DNA of 64,000 bases from an uncultured Eubacteriales bacterium (GCA_902793605.1 CADBEB010000010.1:25194-89193), one strand, 5' to 3'. Shown: positions 8,653-17,894, counted from the stretch's first letter. The notes: generated by a model from the letters alone, not told the origin. Numbers and translations: made by a program.

Positions 8653-10179
8653 TCAGCCCAGACCGCGCATTCTCTCCATGATCCGGTCAGAAAGGAACTG
8701 TTTCAGCGGCGGCAGCGGCGCCGTTTCCGGCTGTGCCCCGTCCGCCAGGAAGCGCATCGTGCACGGGGTCTCCTCCGTCCACCGCTCCCACCGCGGGAGC
8801 GTCTCCCCGTTCAGATCCTTCCCGTTCGGATCGCCGGTTTTGATGAAGTTGCAGAAATAGTCGCACATCTGCCGCGCCAGGTCGTAGTGCCGCCCGACGA
8901 AGGGGCGCCAGCACTTGGCAAGCGTCTCGAACCAGAACCACAGGTCCGATGAATGGAAGGTGCCGGGGTTGTCCCAGCCGGGCATGTCCGGATCGAAGCA
9001 GTAGCACCAGCCCTTCCGTCCGCTCTTCGCAACGTCCGTCAGCAGGCCCTTGGCCGTGCACTCGATCCCGCTGGCCGCGCCGTAGCCGACGCCCTCCGTC
9101 TTCACCCGGCTCTCCGGGATCGCGAGGAAGGTGTCCGCCTTCTCCCCGAAGATCCGGCGGGCCTCCGCCTCCAGCTCCGCTTCATCCTTCACGTCGATCG
9201 CGTTCAGGAACTCGCCGCCGGTGTTGCCGCAGAGCATGGCGACGTCCACGCACTTTCCTTCCCGGTACAGGCCGATCGGGTCGCCGGTGCAGAAGAGGTC
9301 GTCCTGCACGGTGAAGAAGGGCACATGGCTCTCCATATACTTTTCATAGCTGCGCTGCAGGGTCACCGCGTCCAGGGCGCGGGCCTCCTTCAGGTTCTTC
9401 ACGCCCAGGAAGGCGAAGAACTCCTCCCCCTTCTTCTCCGCGTCCGCGAGCTTTTCCGGCCGCCCGATCTCCCGCCGGAGATAGGGATCGAAGATCATCG
9501 CGCTCATGACCACCGCGCCGCGGAACAGACCCGTGTTGTCCGGGCAGGCCGTCTGGCTCATCACGCTGCCGCCGCCGGCGCTCTGCCCGGCGATGGTCAC
9601 CTTCGCCGGATCCCCGCCGAAGGCCGCGATATTCCGGCGCACCCATTTCAGGCCCGCCTGCTGATCGAGGTTGCCGAAGTTCGCCGGGGCTTCCGGCTGC
9701 TCCTTCGTCAGCTCCGGATGGGTCAGGAAGCCGAGAGCGCCGACGCGGTAGTTGACCGTCACCACGACGATGCCTCGGCGGGCGATCCGCTCGCCGTCAA
9801 ACTCCATTTCCGCCGGATAGCCGCACTGCAGGCCGCCGCCGAAATACCACACGAGCACGGGCAGCTTCTCCTCCGCCTTCTTCGCCGGGGTCCAGACGTT
9901 CAGGTAGAGGCAGTCCTCGCCCATGGGGATCTCGGGATCGACGTGCCACTCCCGGACGTAGATATCGTCCGACAGGCCGGGAATCCACTGCATGGAGATC
10001 GGCGCGAACCGGCTTGCGTCCCGCACGCCGGCCCAGTTCCCGCAGGGCTGCGGCGCCCGCCACCGGTTCTTCCCGATCGGCGGCGCGGCGAACGGGATCC
10101 CCTTGAAAGCCGTGATCCTGGGGTCCGCCGCTTCGATACCCCGCACCCAGCCGTTTTCCGTCTTCACCTGTCTCAGCAT
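8653..10179 (-). CDS. Type-B carboxylesterase (alpha/beta hydrolase)
   Basis: About 508 residues from the ATG at 10179, which overlaps the stop of the upstream beta-helix gene; a GTG at 10194 is the alternative start. Landmarks of the cholinesterase-like family: SEDCLYLNVWTP-type motif (MGEDCLYLNVWTP), oxyanion-hole FGGGLQCG, nucleophile elbow GQSAGGGS (Ser about residue 200), acidic stretch GGEFLNA, and the catalytic His in GTFHSSDLWF. No signal peptide, so cytoplasmic. It follows the GH120-like gene and the transporter, suggesting removal of acetyl or feruloyl esters from imported xylo-oligosaccharides (inference). Confidence 0.85.
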   Translation of the reverse strand: MLRQVKTENGWVRGIEAADPRITAFKGIPFAAPPIGKNRWRAPQPCGNWAGVRDASRFAPISMQWIPGLSDDIYVREWHVDPEIPMGEDCLYLNVWTPAKKAEEKLPVLVWYFGGGLQCGYPAEMEFDGERIARRGIVVVTVNYRVGALGFLTHPELTKEQPEAPANFGNLDQQAGLKWVRRNIAAFGGDPAKVTIAGQSAGGGSVMSQTACPDNTGLFRGAVVMSAMIFDPYLRREIGRPEKLADAEKKGEEFFAFLGVKNLKEARALDAVTLQRSYEKYMESHVPFFTVQDDLFCTGDPIGLYREGKCVDVAMLCGNTGGEFLNAIDVKDEAELEAEARRIFGEKADTFLAIPESRVKTEGVGYGAASGIECTAKGLLTDVAKSGRKGWCYCFDPDMPGWDNPGTFHSSDLWFWFETLAKCWRPFVGRHYDLARQMCDYFCNFIKTGDPNGKDLNGETLPRWERWTEETPCTMRFLADGAQPETAPLPPLKQFLSDRIMERMRGLG

Positions 10180-12074
10180 TTTCCTATCCCCCACTCGTTG
10201 AGAGGTCCCGGCAGGACCTTTCCGACCCTGCCGTCAGCCGTTACTTTTTTCACTTCTTCCGGATCCCGGATCATGTTCAGCCGGGCCAGCTGCGACGGCA
10301 GCCCCACCGGGCCGTCCGCCGATGGACTGTAGGTAACCTTTCCGGTCTCCGTATCCACATCGATGTCGAACCAGGCGTTCTGCCCCTCTTTGTCGAAACC
10401 GCAGAACTCCTTCCACGCCGGCAGGTTCAGGCAGACCTCCGGCTCCGGATACATGACCCGCAGGTAGCCGCCGTTCATGCGCACGTAGAGGTTGCCCTCC
10501 GCCGTGTTGTCCCGCGTCGGGAAATCGATCGCCGCCTCCCCGCAGTCGTAGAAGATGTTGTTGATGATCTTCGCGTCCCGTCCGGTGCCGCCGCGGTCCA
10601 TCCCGTGCATCCGGAAGCCGACGGGCTTCATGTAATACCCGCTGTGCCGGCATTTGCCGATCAGGTTATGCGAGATGTGCAGCCGATCCGTGCCCTCGCC
10701 GTAGACGCCGTAGCCGTTCACGACGTCGAGCTCGCGCAGCTTGTACCACCCGGAGGAGCCGGGCTCCTGCGGGACCTGCGCCGGGTCGAAGCGCCCCTGC
10801 ACGTTCCAGATGACGTTGTTGTCGATGAGGTTGATCCCATCTCGGGTGCACTCGATGAAGATGGCCTCCCGCTGCTCGATGCCGTCCAGGAAGAGGTTGC
10901 CGGTGATCCGGTTGTTCTCGTTCCCGCAGTCGAGCCAGAGGTGGTCCGCCCGGAAGGTGTTCCGGAAGACGTTCCGGCGGATCAGGCCGTTCACGCTGTT
11001 ATGCAGCTTGATCGCCCCCGCCTCCCAACTCAGCTCCATCTTCTGCCAGCCGGTGCCCTCGATGACGCAGTCCTCGATCAGCAGCCGCTCGGCAAACATC
11101 CCGGCGATGCCGCACACGCCCGCGTCGCGGATCCGGCAGTTCCGGATCACGCTCCAGCCGATGACCTCGCCCTCGGTATGCGTATGGTGCCAGCACTCGT
11201 TGCCCACGTCGATGGCCACGCCGTTGGACCAGTTGACCTCGCAGTCCTCGATGATCCAGTGGTGCCCCCGGTGCGCGGAGATGGCTCCCCGCTGCGGCAC
11301 GGGCGCGCCGGTGGCGGCCTTTTCGCAGATCAGGCCCTTCACCCGGATGTAGTTCAGGAATTCCTTTTCCGGCGCGAAGCACTGCTCCCGCACCGTCACC
11401 TCGATCGTATGGTCCTTCGGGTCCGCGTCCCCCGCCAGGCGGAAGTGGACCTTCATGCCGTTGGCCTCGACCCAGTAGGTATCCTCCTCCTGCCCCATGC
11501 CCTCATACAGGGGCACCTGCTTCAGCGGCTTCCCGTCGCAGAAGACGCAGCCCCGCCGGTTGAGGTAGGTGGTCATGTCCGTCTTGTCGTACTCGATGAA
11601 CAGCCGGTCGTGCAGGATGTTCACCGCGCAGAAGGGGTTGTAGCCCCGGAACACGTCCGGGTCCAGGTCGTACTCCCAGATCCGCAGGTCCTCCGGCTGC
11701 GGCGCACCCCAGGCGCGGACGGCCATCCAGCCCTCGCTGGTCCTGAATTCCGTCACGACCTCCGCGGCGCTGACGATCACGTCCCCGTCCCCGAAGGCCT
11801 CGTAGGAGATCATATGCTCCGGATCCGTGCCGCCCATGGCGGGGCTGACGCACTCGCGGTAGGTTCCCGCGTGGATGCGCACCCGGGTACCCGGCGCCGC
11901 GGCCTGCGCCGCCTTCCCGATGGTCCTGAAGGGCGCGGCCTCGCTGCCGTCGTTGTCGTCCGACGCCGACGGGTCGGAGCCGTTCACGAACAGCTCCCGC
12001 TCCCAGGCCGGATCGGTTTCCCAGAACTCGTAGCTTCTGCCGTCCGGCAGGATGGAAGAAAGGTCCGTCCGCAT
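10173..12074 (-). CDS. GH120-like right-handed beta-helix glycosidase (candidate beta-xylosidase)
   Basis: A 633-residue parallel beta-helix protein close to the length of the Thermoanaerobacterium GH120 beta-xylosidase. The N-terminal DUF1565-type strand set (ASDDNDGSEAAPFRTIGKAA, HAGTYRECVSP) and the repeated IRNC/IIED/ITGN rungs follow that layout. Asp382 in HLWLDCG and Glu408 in AIFIECT occupy the places I recall for the GH120 nucleophile and acid/base. No signal peptide, so it should act on imported oligosaccharides. The stop overlaps the esterase start. Pectate-lyase-like or epimerase activity is the alternative. Confidence 0.7.
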   Translation of the reverse strand: MRTDLSSILPDGRSYEFWETDPAWERELFVNGSDPSASDDNDGSEAAPFRTIGKAAQAAAPGTRVRIHAGTYRECVSPAMGGTDPEHMISYEAFGDGDVIVSAAEVVTEFRTSEGWMAVRAWGAPQPEDLRIWEYDLDPDVFRGYNPFCAVNILHDRLFIEYDKTDMTTYLNRRGCVFCDGKPLKQVPLYEGMGQEEDTYWVEANGMKVHFRLAGDADPKDHTIEVTVREQCFAPEKEFLNYIRVKGLICEKAATGAPVPQRGAISAHRGHHWIIEDCEVNWSNGVAIDVGNECWHHTHTEGEVIGWSVIRNCRIRDAGVCGIAGMFAERLLIEDCVIEGTGWQKMELSWEAGAIKLHNSVNGLIRRNVFRNTFRADHLWLDCGNENNRITGNLFLDGIEQREAIFIECTRDGINLIDNNVIWNVQGRFDPAQVPQEPGSSGWYKLRELDVVNGYGVYGEGTDRLHISHNLIGKCRHSGYYMKPVGFRMHGMDRGGTGRDAKIINNIFYDCGEAAIDFPTRDNTAEGNLYVRMNGGYLRVMYPEPEVCLNLPAWKEFCGFDKEGQNAWFDIDVDTETGKVTYSPSADGPVGLPSQLARLNMIRDPEEVKKVTADGRVGKVLPGPLNEWGIGKC

Positions 12075-12100
12075 CGTGTCATTCTCCTTTAAAATCAGAA

Positions 12101-12125
12101 GGGGGCGCCCCGTGAGGAGCGCCCC
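12101..12125 (-). terminator. Terminator/attenuator after the solute-binding-protein gene
   Basis: Minus strand: GGGGCGCTCC, 4-nt loop, GGGGCGCCCC, followed by a T-rich tract. It separates the highly expressed binding-protein gene from the two enzyme genes. Confidence 0.65.
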
Positions 12126-12167
12126 GATGGGGTTATGGTTCCCTGTTATGTTTCACTTACCGGTTGA

Positions 12168-13850
12168 TCACATGCCGGCAGCAGCTTTCTTGGCGTCCAC
12201 TTCGGGCTGCCATACGCCGCAGTCATACTCGTACAGATCCTTGTAGCCCAGGCCGTCGAGTTCCGCAACCATGGCGTCCCACATCGTTTCGAACTCTTCG
12301 TCCGTGCTGCAGGTCATGATCAGGTTCCAGGTGTATTCGCACAGCTTGCTGTTGATCTCAGCGCGCAGGGCGATGATGTCGTTGTTGTCCGCCGCGGGAG
12401 TGAAGTCAACGCTCGGGCTGGCCAGCAGCTTGTCGTTGGCCTTCATCCAGGACACGTCGTCCTCAGCGCCAAAGACTTCGGTCCATTCCTTCTTCATCTC
12501 GGTCATGGTCATGTCTTTGTAGCTCTGCCAGTACTTCTGGGCATAACGCTCGCCGGTGTTCGGGTTCACGCAGATGGCGGAAACGATCCACTGGTTGATG
12601 GCGTTGTTGCCGTCGGAGAATCCGCCGCCGCCGAATTCGTCCGGCACGGGCAGGTTGTCCATCAGGGCGTTGTCCTTGTAGGGCTTGAACTTGCCGTTCT
12701 CCACGACGTAGTTCAGGCCTTCGATACCGTCATGCTCGAAGGTGGCTCCTTCGGGGCTGGCGTACCAGTCGAGGAATTCCATGATGCGGTCGTACTTCTC
12801 GCCTTCCACGCCGGCGCCGATACCGAACATACGGTCGGAACCGAAGTAACGGTCAGCATCCGCATAGAACTTCATGTCGTTGACGGGGATGAAGCGGAAC
12901 GCAGTGCCGGCATTCAGCCGATCCACGCTGTTCCAGAAACCGACCTGCCAGCTGTACCACATGACGTCCACACGGCCGGAGGACATCTTGGCGCAGGCGT
13001 TGTCCCAGTTCTGGGTGCCGGAGTCCGGATCCACCAGGCCCTTCTGATTCGCCTGGTTCAGGAACTTCGTGATCTTGTAGTAGGCGTTCTCACGCTCGTA
13101 CAGGGGGCTGAAGGTCATGTCGGGCATCAGCATGGCGGAGCCCTTCAGCTTCTGGCCGTACCAGGTGGTCAGCTGCACGACATTGGCCGGTCCGATCATG
13201 TTGTCGTTGCCGTCCCAGTCGGGCCACAGGGAGAAGGGATAAGCGGGATCGCCTTCTTCATTGGTGGGATGCACTTCGTGGATCTTCTCCAGGGCGGCCA
13301 GCAGGTCGTCCAGGGTCTCCAGCTTCGGGGAGCCAATCTGCTTGTACAGATCCCAGCGGAGCATGGGGCTGGAATAGATCACGTCGTCCGTGATGCTGGT
13401 GGGGGAAGTATCGGTCATCTCGGTGGGGATGCCGTAGTACTTTCCGTCTTCACCGGTCAGGCCCTTGTTGTAAACATCGATCTGGGTCTTGAACTTCATG
13501 ATGTTCTCGCAGGCGGGCAGCTTATCGCTGATATCCTTTGCGAGGCCGGCTTCCACGATTTCCGGGAACTTGGCCTTGTCAACGACCAGGATGTCACCCA
13601 GGTTGCCTTCTTCGGAACGGGTGGCATAGATGGTGTTGCCGACGACCTGGGATGCGATGATGTTCAGTTCAATGTTGAACTTGTCCTTGATCAGCTTCGC
13701 AAACCAGCCGGACTGGATGCCGTTGTAGTTGGCGGCATCATCGTACACATCGATGGTCAGGAGCTCTTTCTCGCCCTCGGCCACCGCGCTGACGGAAACC
13801 AGGCTCAGGAGCATGGCCAGGGTCAGCAGGACAGACAGGATCTTCTTCAT
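12168..13850 (-). CDS. Sugar ABC transporter solute-binding protein (LplA type)
   Basis: 560 residues, the large size class used for complex oligosaccharides. The signal peptide ends SVSAVAEGE, a signal-peptidase-I site with no lipobox cysteine, although in monoderm Firmicutes such proteins are normally lipoproteins. Conserved features: YGIPTEMTDTSPTSI, LWPDWDGNDN, aromatic-rich sugar-site segments, and the late INQWIVSAICVNPNTGERY. It is the last gene of the permease-permease-binding-protein order and is preceded by a long leader containing two hairpins. Xylo-oligosaccharides are the inferred ligand, from the neighbouring GH120-like enzyme and esterase. Confidence 0.88.
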   Translation of the reverse strand: MKKILSVLLTLAMLLSLVSVSAVAEGEKELLTIDVYDDAANYNGIQSGWFAKLIKDKFNIELNIIASQVVGNTIYATRSEEGNLGDILVVDKAKFPEIVEAGLAKDISDKLPACENIMKFKTQIDVYNKGLTGEDGKYYGIPTEMTDTSPTSITDDVIYSSPMLRWDLYKQIGSPKLETLDDLLAALEKIHEVHPTNEEGDPAYPFSLWPDWDGNDNMIGPANVVQLTTWYGQKLKGSAMLMPDMTFSPLYERENAYYKITKFLNQANQKGLVDPDSGTQNWDNACAKMSSGRVDVMWYSWQVGFWNSVDRLNAGTAFRFIPVNDMKFYADADRYFGSDRMFGIGAGVEGEKYDRIMEFLDWYASPEGATFEHDGIEGLNYVVENGKFKPYKDNALMDNLPVPDEFGGGGFSDGNNAINQWIVSAICVNPNTGERYAQKYWQSYKDMTMTEMKKEWTEVFGAEDDVSWMKANDKLLASPSVDFTPAADNNDIIALRAEINSKLCEYTWNLIMTCSTDEEFETMWDAMVAELDGLGYKDLYEYDCGVWQPEVDAKKAAAGM

Positions 13851-13876
13851 GTGTTGGTACCCTCCTTTGTTTTATG

Positions 13877-13898
13877 ATAAAGGCGTACTTGCCTTTAT
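13877..13898 (-). promoter_or_regulatory. Hairpin immediately upstream of the binding-protein RBS
   Basis: A perfect 8-bp inverted repeat (ATAAAGGC / GCCTTTAT) with a 6-nt loop sits about ten bases before the AAAGGAGGG ribosome binding site, where it could protect the mRNA 5' end or control access. Confidence 0.45.
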
Positions 13899-14101
13899 TC
13901 CGGAAATAATTGGTTCTTCCGCAACCTCAGTCGGCGCAGCCGGCTTTGCTCTCGCTGCTGCCCGCTGCTTGCTTCGGTTGACTCGTTCGGGTCGCTTTTG
14001 CCTTCGGCAAATGCCCCACCGGGGCACCGCTTCCCTCGCTCCCCGCAACCTCAATCGTCGCGACTCCGCACTGCGGAGCTCGCTCGTTTCGGTTGAAATC
14101 A
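13899..14101. other. Non-coding spacer between permease and binding-protein genes
   Basis: About 200 bp without a credible gene. It contains small hairpins (GCCTTCGGC, CCCACCGGGG, CTGCGGAG) and two GCAACCTCA..CG segments (about 13922 and 14044). An 83-residue minus-strand frame here has repeat-like composition and no RBS. Confidence 0.5.
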
Positions 14102-14139
14102 CCTCTGACGAGACTTCCGCCACTGGCGGTCGTCAGAGG
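14102..14139 (-). promoter_or_regulatory. Strong hairpin at the permease/binding-protein boundary
   Basis: Ten-base arms CCTCTGACGA / TCGTCAGAGG enclose a second hairpin (CCGCC-ACT-GGCGG). It begins 2 bp after the permease stop and has no U-tract, so mRNA processing or stabilisation is more likely than termination. Confidence 0.65.
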
Positions 14140-14140
14140 T

Positions 14141-15103
14141 TCATCCTTTTACAGCTCCAATCATTATCCCCTTCGTGAAGTACCGCTGGAAGAAGGGATA
14201 GATCAGCATGACCGGGAGCACGACGATGACCGTGACCGACATGCGGATCGAGGTCGCCGTCGCGGCGGTGGCCAGGCCGGCCATGATCGCGTTGGAGTTC
14301 GTGGTGTTGCTGATCAGGGCCTTCAGGCTGTTGGCCTGGGTGATGTACTGCCACAGCACGTACTGCAGGGTGTTCAGGTCCGGGCGGTTGGTCATCAGCA
14401 GCAAGTTGTCCTGGAAGGAGTTCCACTGGTTCACGGCCGCGAAGATCGCGATCGTCGCCAGGATCGGCTTGATGACCGGAAGCATGATCTGCCAGAACAC
14501 CCGGAGCGTGCCGGCGCCGTCAATCTCGGCGGCCTCCTGCAGCTCCCTGGGCACCGACTCGCAGTAGGTCTTGCACAGGATGATGTAGAACGGCTGCACG
14601 ATCATCGGGAAAATGTAGCCCCAGAAGTTGTTCGCCAGCCCCAGGTTCCGCATGCACAGGACCCACGGGATGATGCCGGCGTTGAAGTACATCGTCACGG
14701 CCACGAAGCGGAACCAGAGCTTGCGCTTCCACATCGTGTCCCGCGTGAACATGTAGCCCAGAAAGGCCGCGATCATCACCGTCAGGACCGTACCGATCAC
14801 CGTACGCAGGACAGAGGTCTTCGCCGCGTCCAGCAGGCCGGGGATGTTCGCCAGGCGGGTGTAGTTCTTGAAGTGGATCTCCATCGGCCAGAAGAGCACC
14901 TTGCCCCGCTCGGACAGGTTGTTGGCGCTGATGGAGTTGATGATGATGTAGTAAAACGGGTACGCGCAGACAAAGGCGAAGAAGGCGTACACGATGTAGG
15001 TGATCACGCTGATCACCCGGTCGCCGAAGCTCTGGCGATCCATGGGGTTCACATGCTTCCCGGCGTGCAGGACGGGCTTTTGCGGAATGGTTTTCGTCGT
15101 CAT
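14141..15103 (-). CDS. Sugar ABC transporter permease (LplC/AraQ type)
   Basis: 320 residues, six membrane spans, with the cytoplasmic EAA loop LQEAAEIDGAGTLRVFWQIM near residue 205 that contacts the ATPase. The C-terminus ends in FTKGIMIGAVKG, typical of this subfamily. Partner of the next permease (15117-16025). The ATPase subunit is not encoded nearby, so the transporter probably shares an MsmK-type ATPase encoded elsewhere. The N-terminal 25 residues are hydrophilic and cytoplasmic. Confidence 0.9.
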   Translation of the reverse strand: MTTKTIPQKPVLHAGKHVNPMDRQSFGDRVISVITYIVYAFFAFVCAYPFYYIIINSISANNLSERGKVLFWPMEIHFKNYTRLANIPGLLDAAKTSVLRTVIGTVLTVMIAAFLGYMFTRDTMWKRKLWFRFVAVTMYFNAGIIPWVLCMRNLGLANNFWGYIFPMIVQPFYIILCKTYCESVPRELQEAAEIDGAGTLRVFWQIMLPVIKPILATIAIFAAVNQWNSFQDNLLLMTNRPDLNTLQYVLWQYITQANSLKALISNTTNSNAIMAGLATAATATSIRMSVTVIVVLPVMLIYPFFQRYFTKGIMIGAVKG

Positions 15104-15116
15104 TTCCGTCCCCTCC

Positions 15117-16025
15117 TTACACGAAGCCTTCGCCGCGGACCAGCTTGGACACGCCGTTGGTGATGAACAGCAGCACGACGCTCACGATGCTCTTGAGCAT
15201 GCTGATCGCAGTGGACAGCGGATAGTTGCCGCGGCCCGTGGTGGCGATGTTATACACGTACAGGTCCAGCACTTCGATGGACTTCTTGTTGAAGTTGTTC
15301 ATGAACACGTAGTACTGCTCCATGCCGTTAGACAGGAAGTTCGCCAGGTTCAGCATAACGATGACGAAATAGGTCGGCAGCAGGCAGGGGATCGTGATCC
15401 GCCAGATGATCTGCATCCGGGTCGCGCCGTCCACCTTCGCCGCCTCGATCATCTGCTCGTCGATCGCGCTGATAGCGGCCAGGTACATGATGGCGGCCCA
15501 GCCGGCGTTCTTCCACGTCAGCCACAGCCACATCCGGAACCAGACGTTGTCCTTCGAGCTCAGGAAGGCGATGGGCTTGTCGATCCACCCGAGGCCCACC
15601 AGCACGCTGTTCACCGCGCCGGTGGAGCTCAGCACGTTGAAGGCCACCGAGAACACCAGCACCCAGGAGATGAAGTTCGGCAGGGTGGTGACCGTCTGGA
15701 CGAACTTGCGGTACGGCTTGCAGCGGATCTCATTGAGAAACACCGCGAAGATCATCGGGAACCAGCTGAAGGCCAGGGAGATCCCGCTCATGGCGAAGGT
15801 GTTCACCAGCACGCGGCCGACGTCCGCCAGGCGCACGGGGTTGGACACGATGTACTCAAACCACTTCAGGCCGACAAAGGTCTCCGCTGAGATCGGCTTG
15901 GGGGGCATGTAGTCATGGAAGGCGTAAATCCAGCCGTACAGCGGATAGTAGGAGATCGCCCCGACCAAGATCAGCAGCGGAAGGATATACAGGAACTCCA
16001 TATAGGAACGCCGCTTCTTGCTCAT
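15117..16025 (-). CDS. Sugar ABC transporter permease (LplB type)
   Basis: 302 residues from the ATG at 16025, which has GGAAGGA eight to ten bases upstream; a longer TTG frame begins at 16049. Six spans, with the EAA loop MIEAAKVDGATRMQIIWRIT near residue 195. It opens the permease-permease-binding-protein operon and is transcribed away from the AraC-type regulator at 16250. The promoter lies at 16077-16105. The 13-bp gap to the next permease indicates coupling. Confidence 0.9.
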   Translation of the reverse strand: MSKKRRSYMEFLYILPLLILVGAISYYPLYGWIYAFHDYMPPKPISAETFVGLKWFEYIVSNPVRLADVGRVLVNTFAMSGISLAFSWFPMIFAVFLNEIRCKPYRKFVQTVTTLPNFISWVLVFSVAFNVLSSTGAVNSVLVGLGWIDKPIAFLSSKDNVWFRMWLWLTWKNAGWAAIMYLAAISAIDEQMIEAAKVDGATRMQIIWRITIPCLLPTYFVIVMLNLANFLSNGMEQYYVFMNNFNKKSIEVLDLYVYNIATTGRGNYPLSTAISMLKSIVSVVLLFITNGVSKLVRGEGFV

Positions 16026-16076
16026 GGATTCACATCCTTCCTCTGTCAATATCGTAACGTTTCATTTGTCTCTCTA

Positions 16077-16105
16077 TTTATAACAGGATGCGTCCCCGCC
16101 CACAA
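16077..16105 (-). promoter_or_regulatory. Promoter of the LplBC-binding-protein operon
   Basis: Minus strand: TTGTGG (16100-16105), 17 bp, TATAAA (16077-16082). The poor -35 fits a promoter needing the divergent AraC-type activator. Confidence 0.55.
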
Positions 16106-16181
16106 CACCTTTTTCTTTTATTGATGGGACAAAATTTGCATTTTCCGGTTCGAAATTGTTTTATTTTTGTTTGTTTTGGTT

Positions 16182-16187
16182 TATAAT
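16182..16187 (+). promoter_or_regulatory. -10 element of the araC-type gene
   Basis: A perfect TATAAT within an unusually T-rich tract. No good -35 is present at 16-18 bp, so only the -10 can be supported. Confidence 0.45.
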
Positions 16188-16249
16188 AGGTCAGAACACA
16201 CCGGATTTTCAGCGTTTCCGGGGACAAAACCATTTCGGAGGACATCCGC

Positions 16250-17062
16250 ATGAACACCTTCTACGAGCACCGCGAGGGTAAACTCTTCATCGGGGAAATG
16301 ACGCACTACCCCTTTCCCGCGCATGTGCACGAGGTAGCGGAGATCGTGGTCATCACCTCCGGGACGGCGCAGGTCCAGATCGACGGCATCAGCTACACCC
16401 TCGCCCAGGGCGACGCGGCTGTCGTCTTTCCCCTCGTCCCCCACAGCTATGACAGGCTGAGCGACGACATCGGCGGCATCGCCGCCATCTTCCCGCCGGA
16501 CATCATCCCGGAATATGCGGGCACCTTCCACGGCCTCGCGCCGGAGAGCCCGGTCCTCCGGGCGGACCGGATCGGCGACGACACGCGCCACGCCGTTGTC
16601 CGCCTGGGCGACCTGAGCATGGACGACGACCTGCCCCTGTGCGCGGCCTACCTGCACGTCCTCCTCGCCGGCATCCTGCACCGGCTGTCCTACCAGCCGG
16701 TCTACGACTATTCCGAGCAGAACCTCGGCCACCGGATCATGCGCTACGTCTCCGACCACGCCTGCGAGGAGATCACGCTCGAAACCGCGTCCCACGCCCT
16801 GGGCATCAGCACGTCCCACCTGTCCCACTTCTTCGCGGAAAAACTGCACATCAACTTCCGCCATTTCATCAACGCCAGCCGCATCTCCAAGGCCCGCCTC
16901 CTCATGCGGGATCCGAACATGACCCTGACCGAGGTGTCCGACGCCTGCGGCTATACCAATATGCGCACCTTCCGCCGGGCCTTCCTGAAGGAGGTGGGCT
17001 GCCTCCCCTCCGAGCACATGCAGACCCTGCGCACCCGCGTGACACAGTTCCGGGAGGAATAA
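16250..17062 (+). CDS. AraC-family transcriptional regulator
   Basis: 270 residues. The N-terminal cupin-like sensor (about 1-150) begins with the HxH-type pattern FPAHVHEVAEIVVITSG; the C-terminal AraC DNA-binding domain (about 165-262) has two helix-turn-helix motifs, ITLETASHALGISTSHLSHF and LTEVSDACGYTNMRTFRRAF. The start follows CGGAGGACATCCGC. Divergent from the LplB permease operon across about 225 bp, so it is the likely sugar-responsive activator of that operon. A terminator follows directly. Confidence 0.9.
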   Translation: MNTFYEHREGKLFIGEMTHYPFPAHVHEVAEIVVITSGTAQVQIDGISYTLAQGDAAVVFPLVPHSYDRLSDDIGGIAAIFPPDIIPEYAGTFHGLAPESPVLRADRIGDDTRHAVVRLGDLSMDDDLPLCAAYLHVLLAGILHRLSYQPVYDYSEQNLGHRIMRYVSDHACEEITLETASHALGISTSHLSHFFAEKLHINFRHFINASRISKARLLMRDPNMTLTEVSDACGYTNMRTFRRAFLKEVGCLPSEHMQTLRTRVTQFREE

Positions 17063-17086
17063 AAAAAGGAGGCCGAAGCCTCCTCT
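17062..17086. terminator. Bidirectional terminator between araC-type and SH3-like genes
   Basis: GGAGGC-CGAA-GCCTCC with seven As on the left. Best for the minus-strand gene ending at 17099 (U7 tract), possibly shared with the plus-strand regulator. Confidence 0.75.
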
Positions 17087-17098
17087 GAATCATTTGAA

Positions 17099-17716
17099 TC
17101 ATTCCTCCACGTGGAACGCTTCATTGACGTCGATGAACCCGCGGGCCACCTGCCCGTCGATGTAGCACTCGATATACCACCAGTCATATCCCTCTTTGGC
17201 ATAGTAGTTATACCGGCTGAGGACATGGAACGACTCTCCCGCCTCCATCAGGCCGATGGAATCGGTATGGCTGTAGGGGTTATCCGTCACATAGATCTCC
17301 GAATCCGCCACGCAGGGGATATAGCCGAAGTGCGCGCTCATGGAGGACCGGAAGCCCTTGACGAATTTCGGCGGGATATAGCCGACGCGCCAGCCGGTCT
17401 TGATCTGATAGCGCACCAGCAGCCAGCCGTCGACCCAGCCGGCATCGTCCACTTCGTAACCGTCGGTCGCGACGCTGGCTCTGCCGTTGGCGCTGCGGAA
17501 GGCGGCCTCGGACGGCGCCGTATAGACCGGGCAGCTGCCGTAGCCGATCCCGTACTTATGCTTTTCAAACTTGAACGGCGGCAGGTCATCCAGGTTCCTC
17601 GTCGAGGCGAGGTTCCGGAGATTCTTCGTCGACGACGCGGCGCAGGCGGACGACACCAGCAGCACGCACATCACCGCGAGCACCAGCGCCGCCAGGATCC
17701 TCTTATGGTTCTTCAT
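17099..17716 (-). CDS. Exported SH3-like protein of unknown function
   Basis: 205 residues with a Sec signal (cleavage near SACAASS). The mature part looks like two SH3b-like units: CPVYTAPSEAAFRSANGRAS ... GWRVGYIPPKFVKG, then EIYVTDNPYSHTDSIGLMEA ... YIDGQVARGFIDVNEAF. Wall or surface association is inferred. It has its own extended -10 promoter on the minus strand at 17779-17784 and a terminator. Distinct from the SH3b protein at 7985-8488. Confidence 0.75.
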   Translation of the reverse strand: MKNHKRILAALVLAVMCVLLVSSACAASSTKNLRNLASTRNLDDLPPFKFEKHKYGIGYGSCPVYTAPSEAAFRSANGRASVATDGYEVDDAGWVDGWLLVRYQIKTGWRVGYIPPKFVKGFRSSMSAHFGYIPCVADSEIYVTDNPYSHTDSIGLMEAGESFHVLSRYNYYAKEGYDWWYIECYIDGQVARGFIDVNEAFHVEE

Positions 17717-17778
17717 TTTTTCATGACCTCTCTTTCCAATTCTGATACTGTCCGGATATGAAGCATCTTTTTTTTGCC

Positions 17779-17784
17779 ATTATA
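17779..17784 (-). promoter_or_regulatory. Extended -10 promoter of the SH3-like gene
   Basis: Minus strand: TGCTATAAT, a perfect extended -10, compensating for a weak -35 (GGACAA, 17 bp upstream). Confidence 0.55.
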
Positions 17785-17894
17785 GCATACTTTTTCCGCT
17801 TTTGTCCCGAAAACAGATAAAAAACGGCCCTGCCCCGGAAAATCTGATAATATAGTTGAAGCAGCAACCCGTTCCGACCGATCAGAAAGGAAGC

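Noticed and set aside
13872..14123. 83-residue minus-strand frame in the permease/binding-protein spacer
   Set aside because: Arg/Ala/Ser-rich, no RBS, and built from hairpin-forming DNA; more likely untranslated leader.
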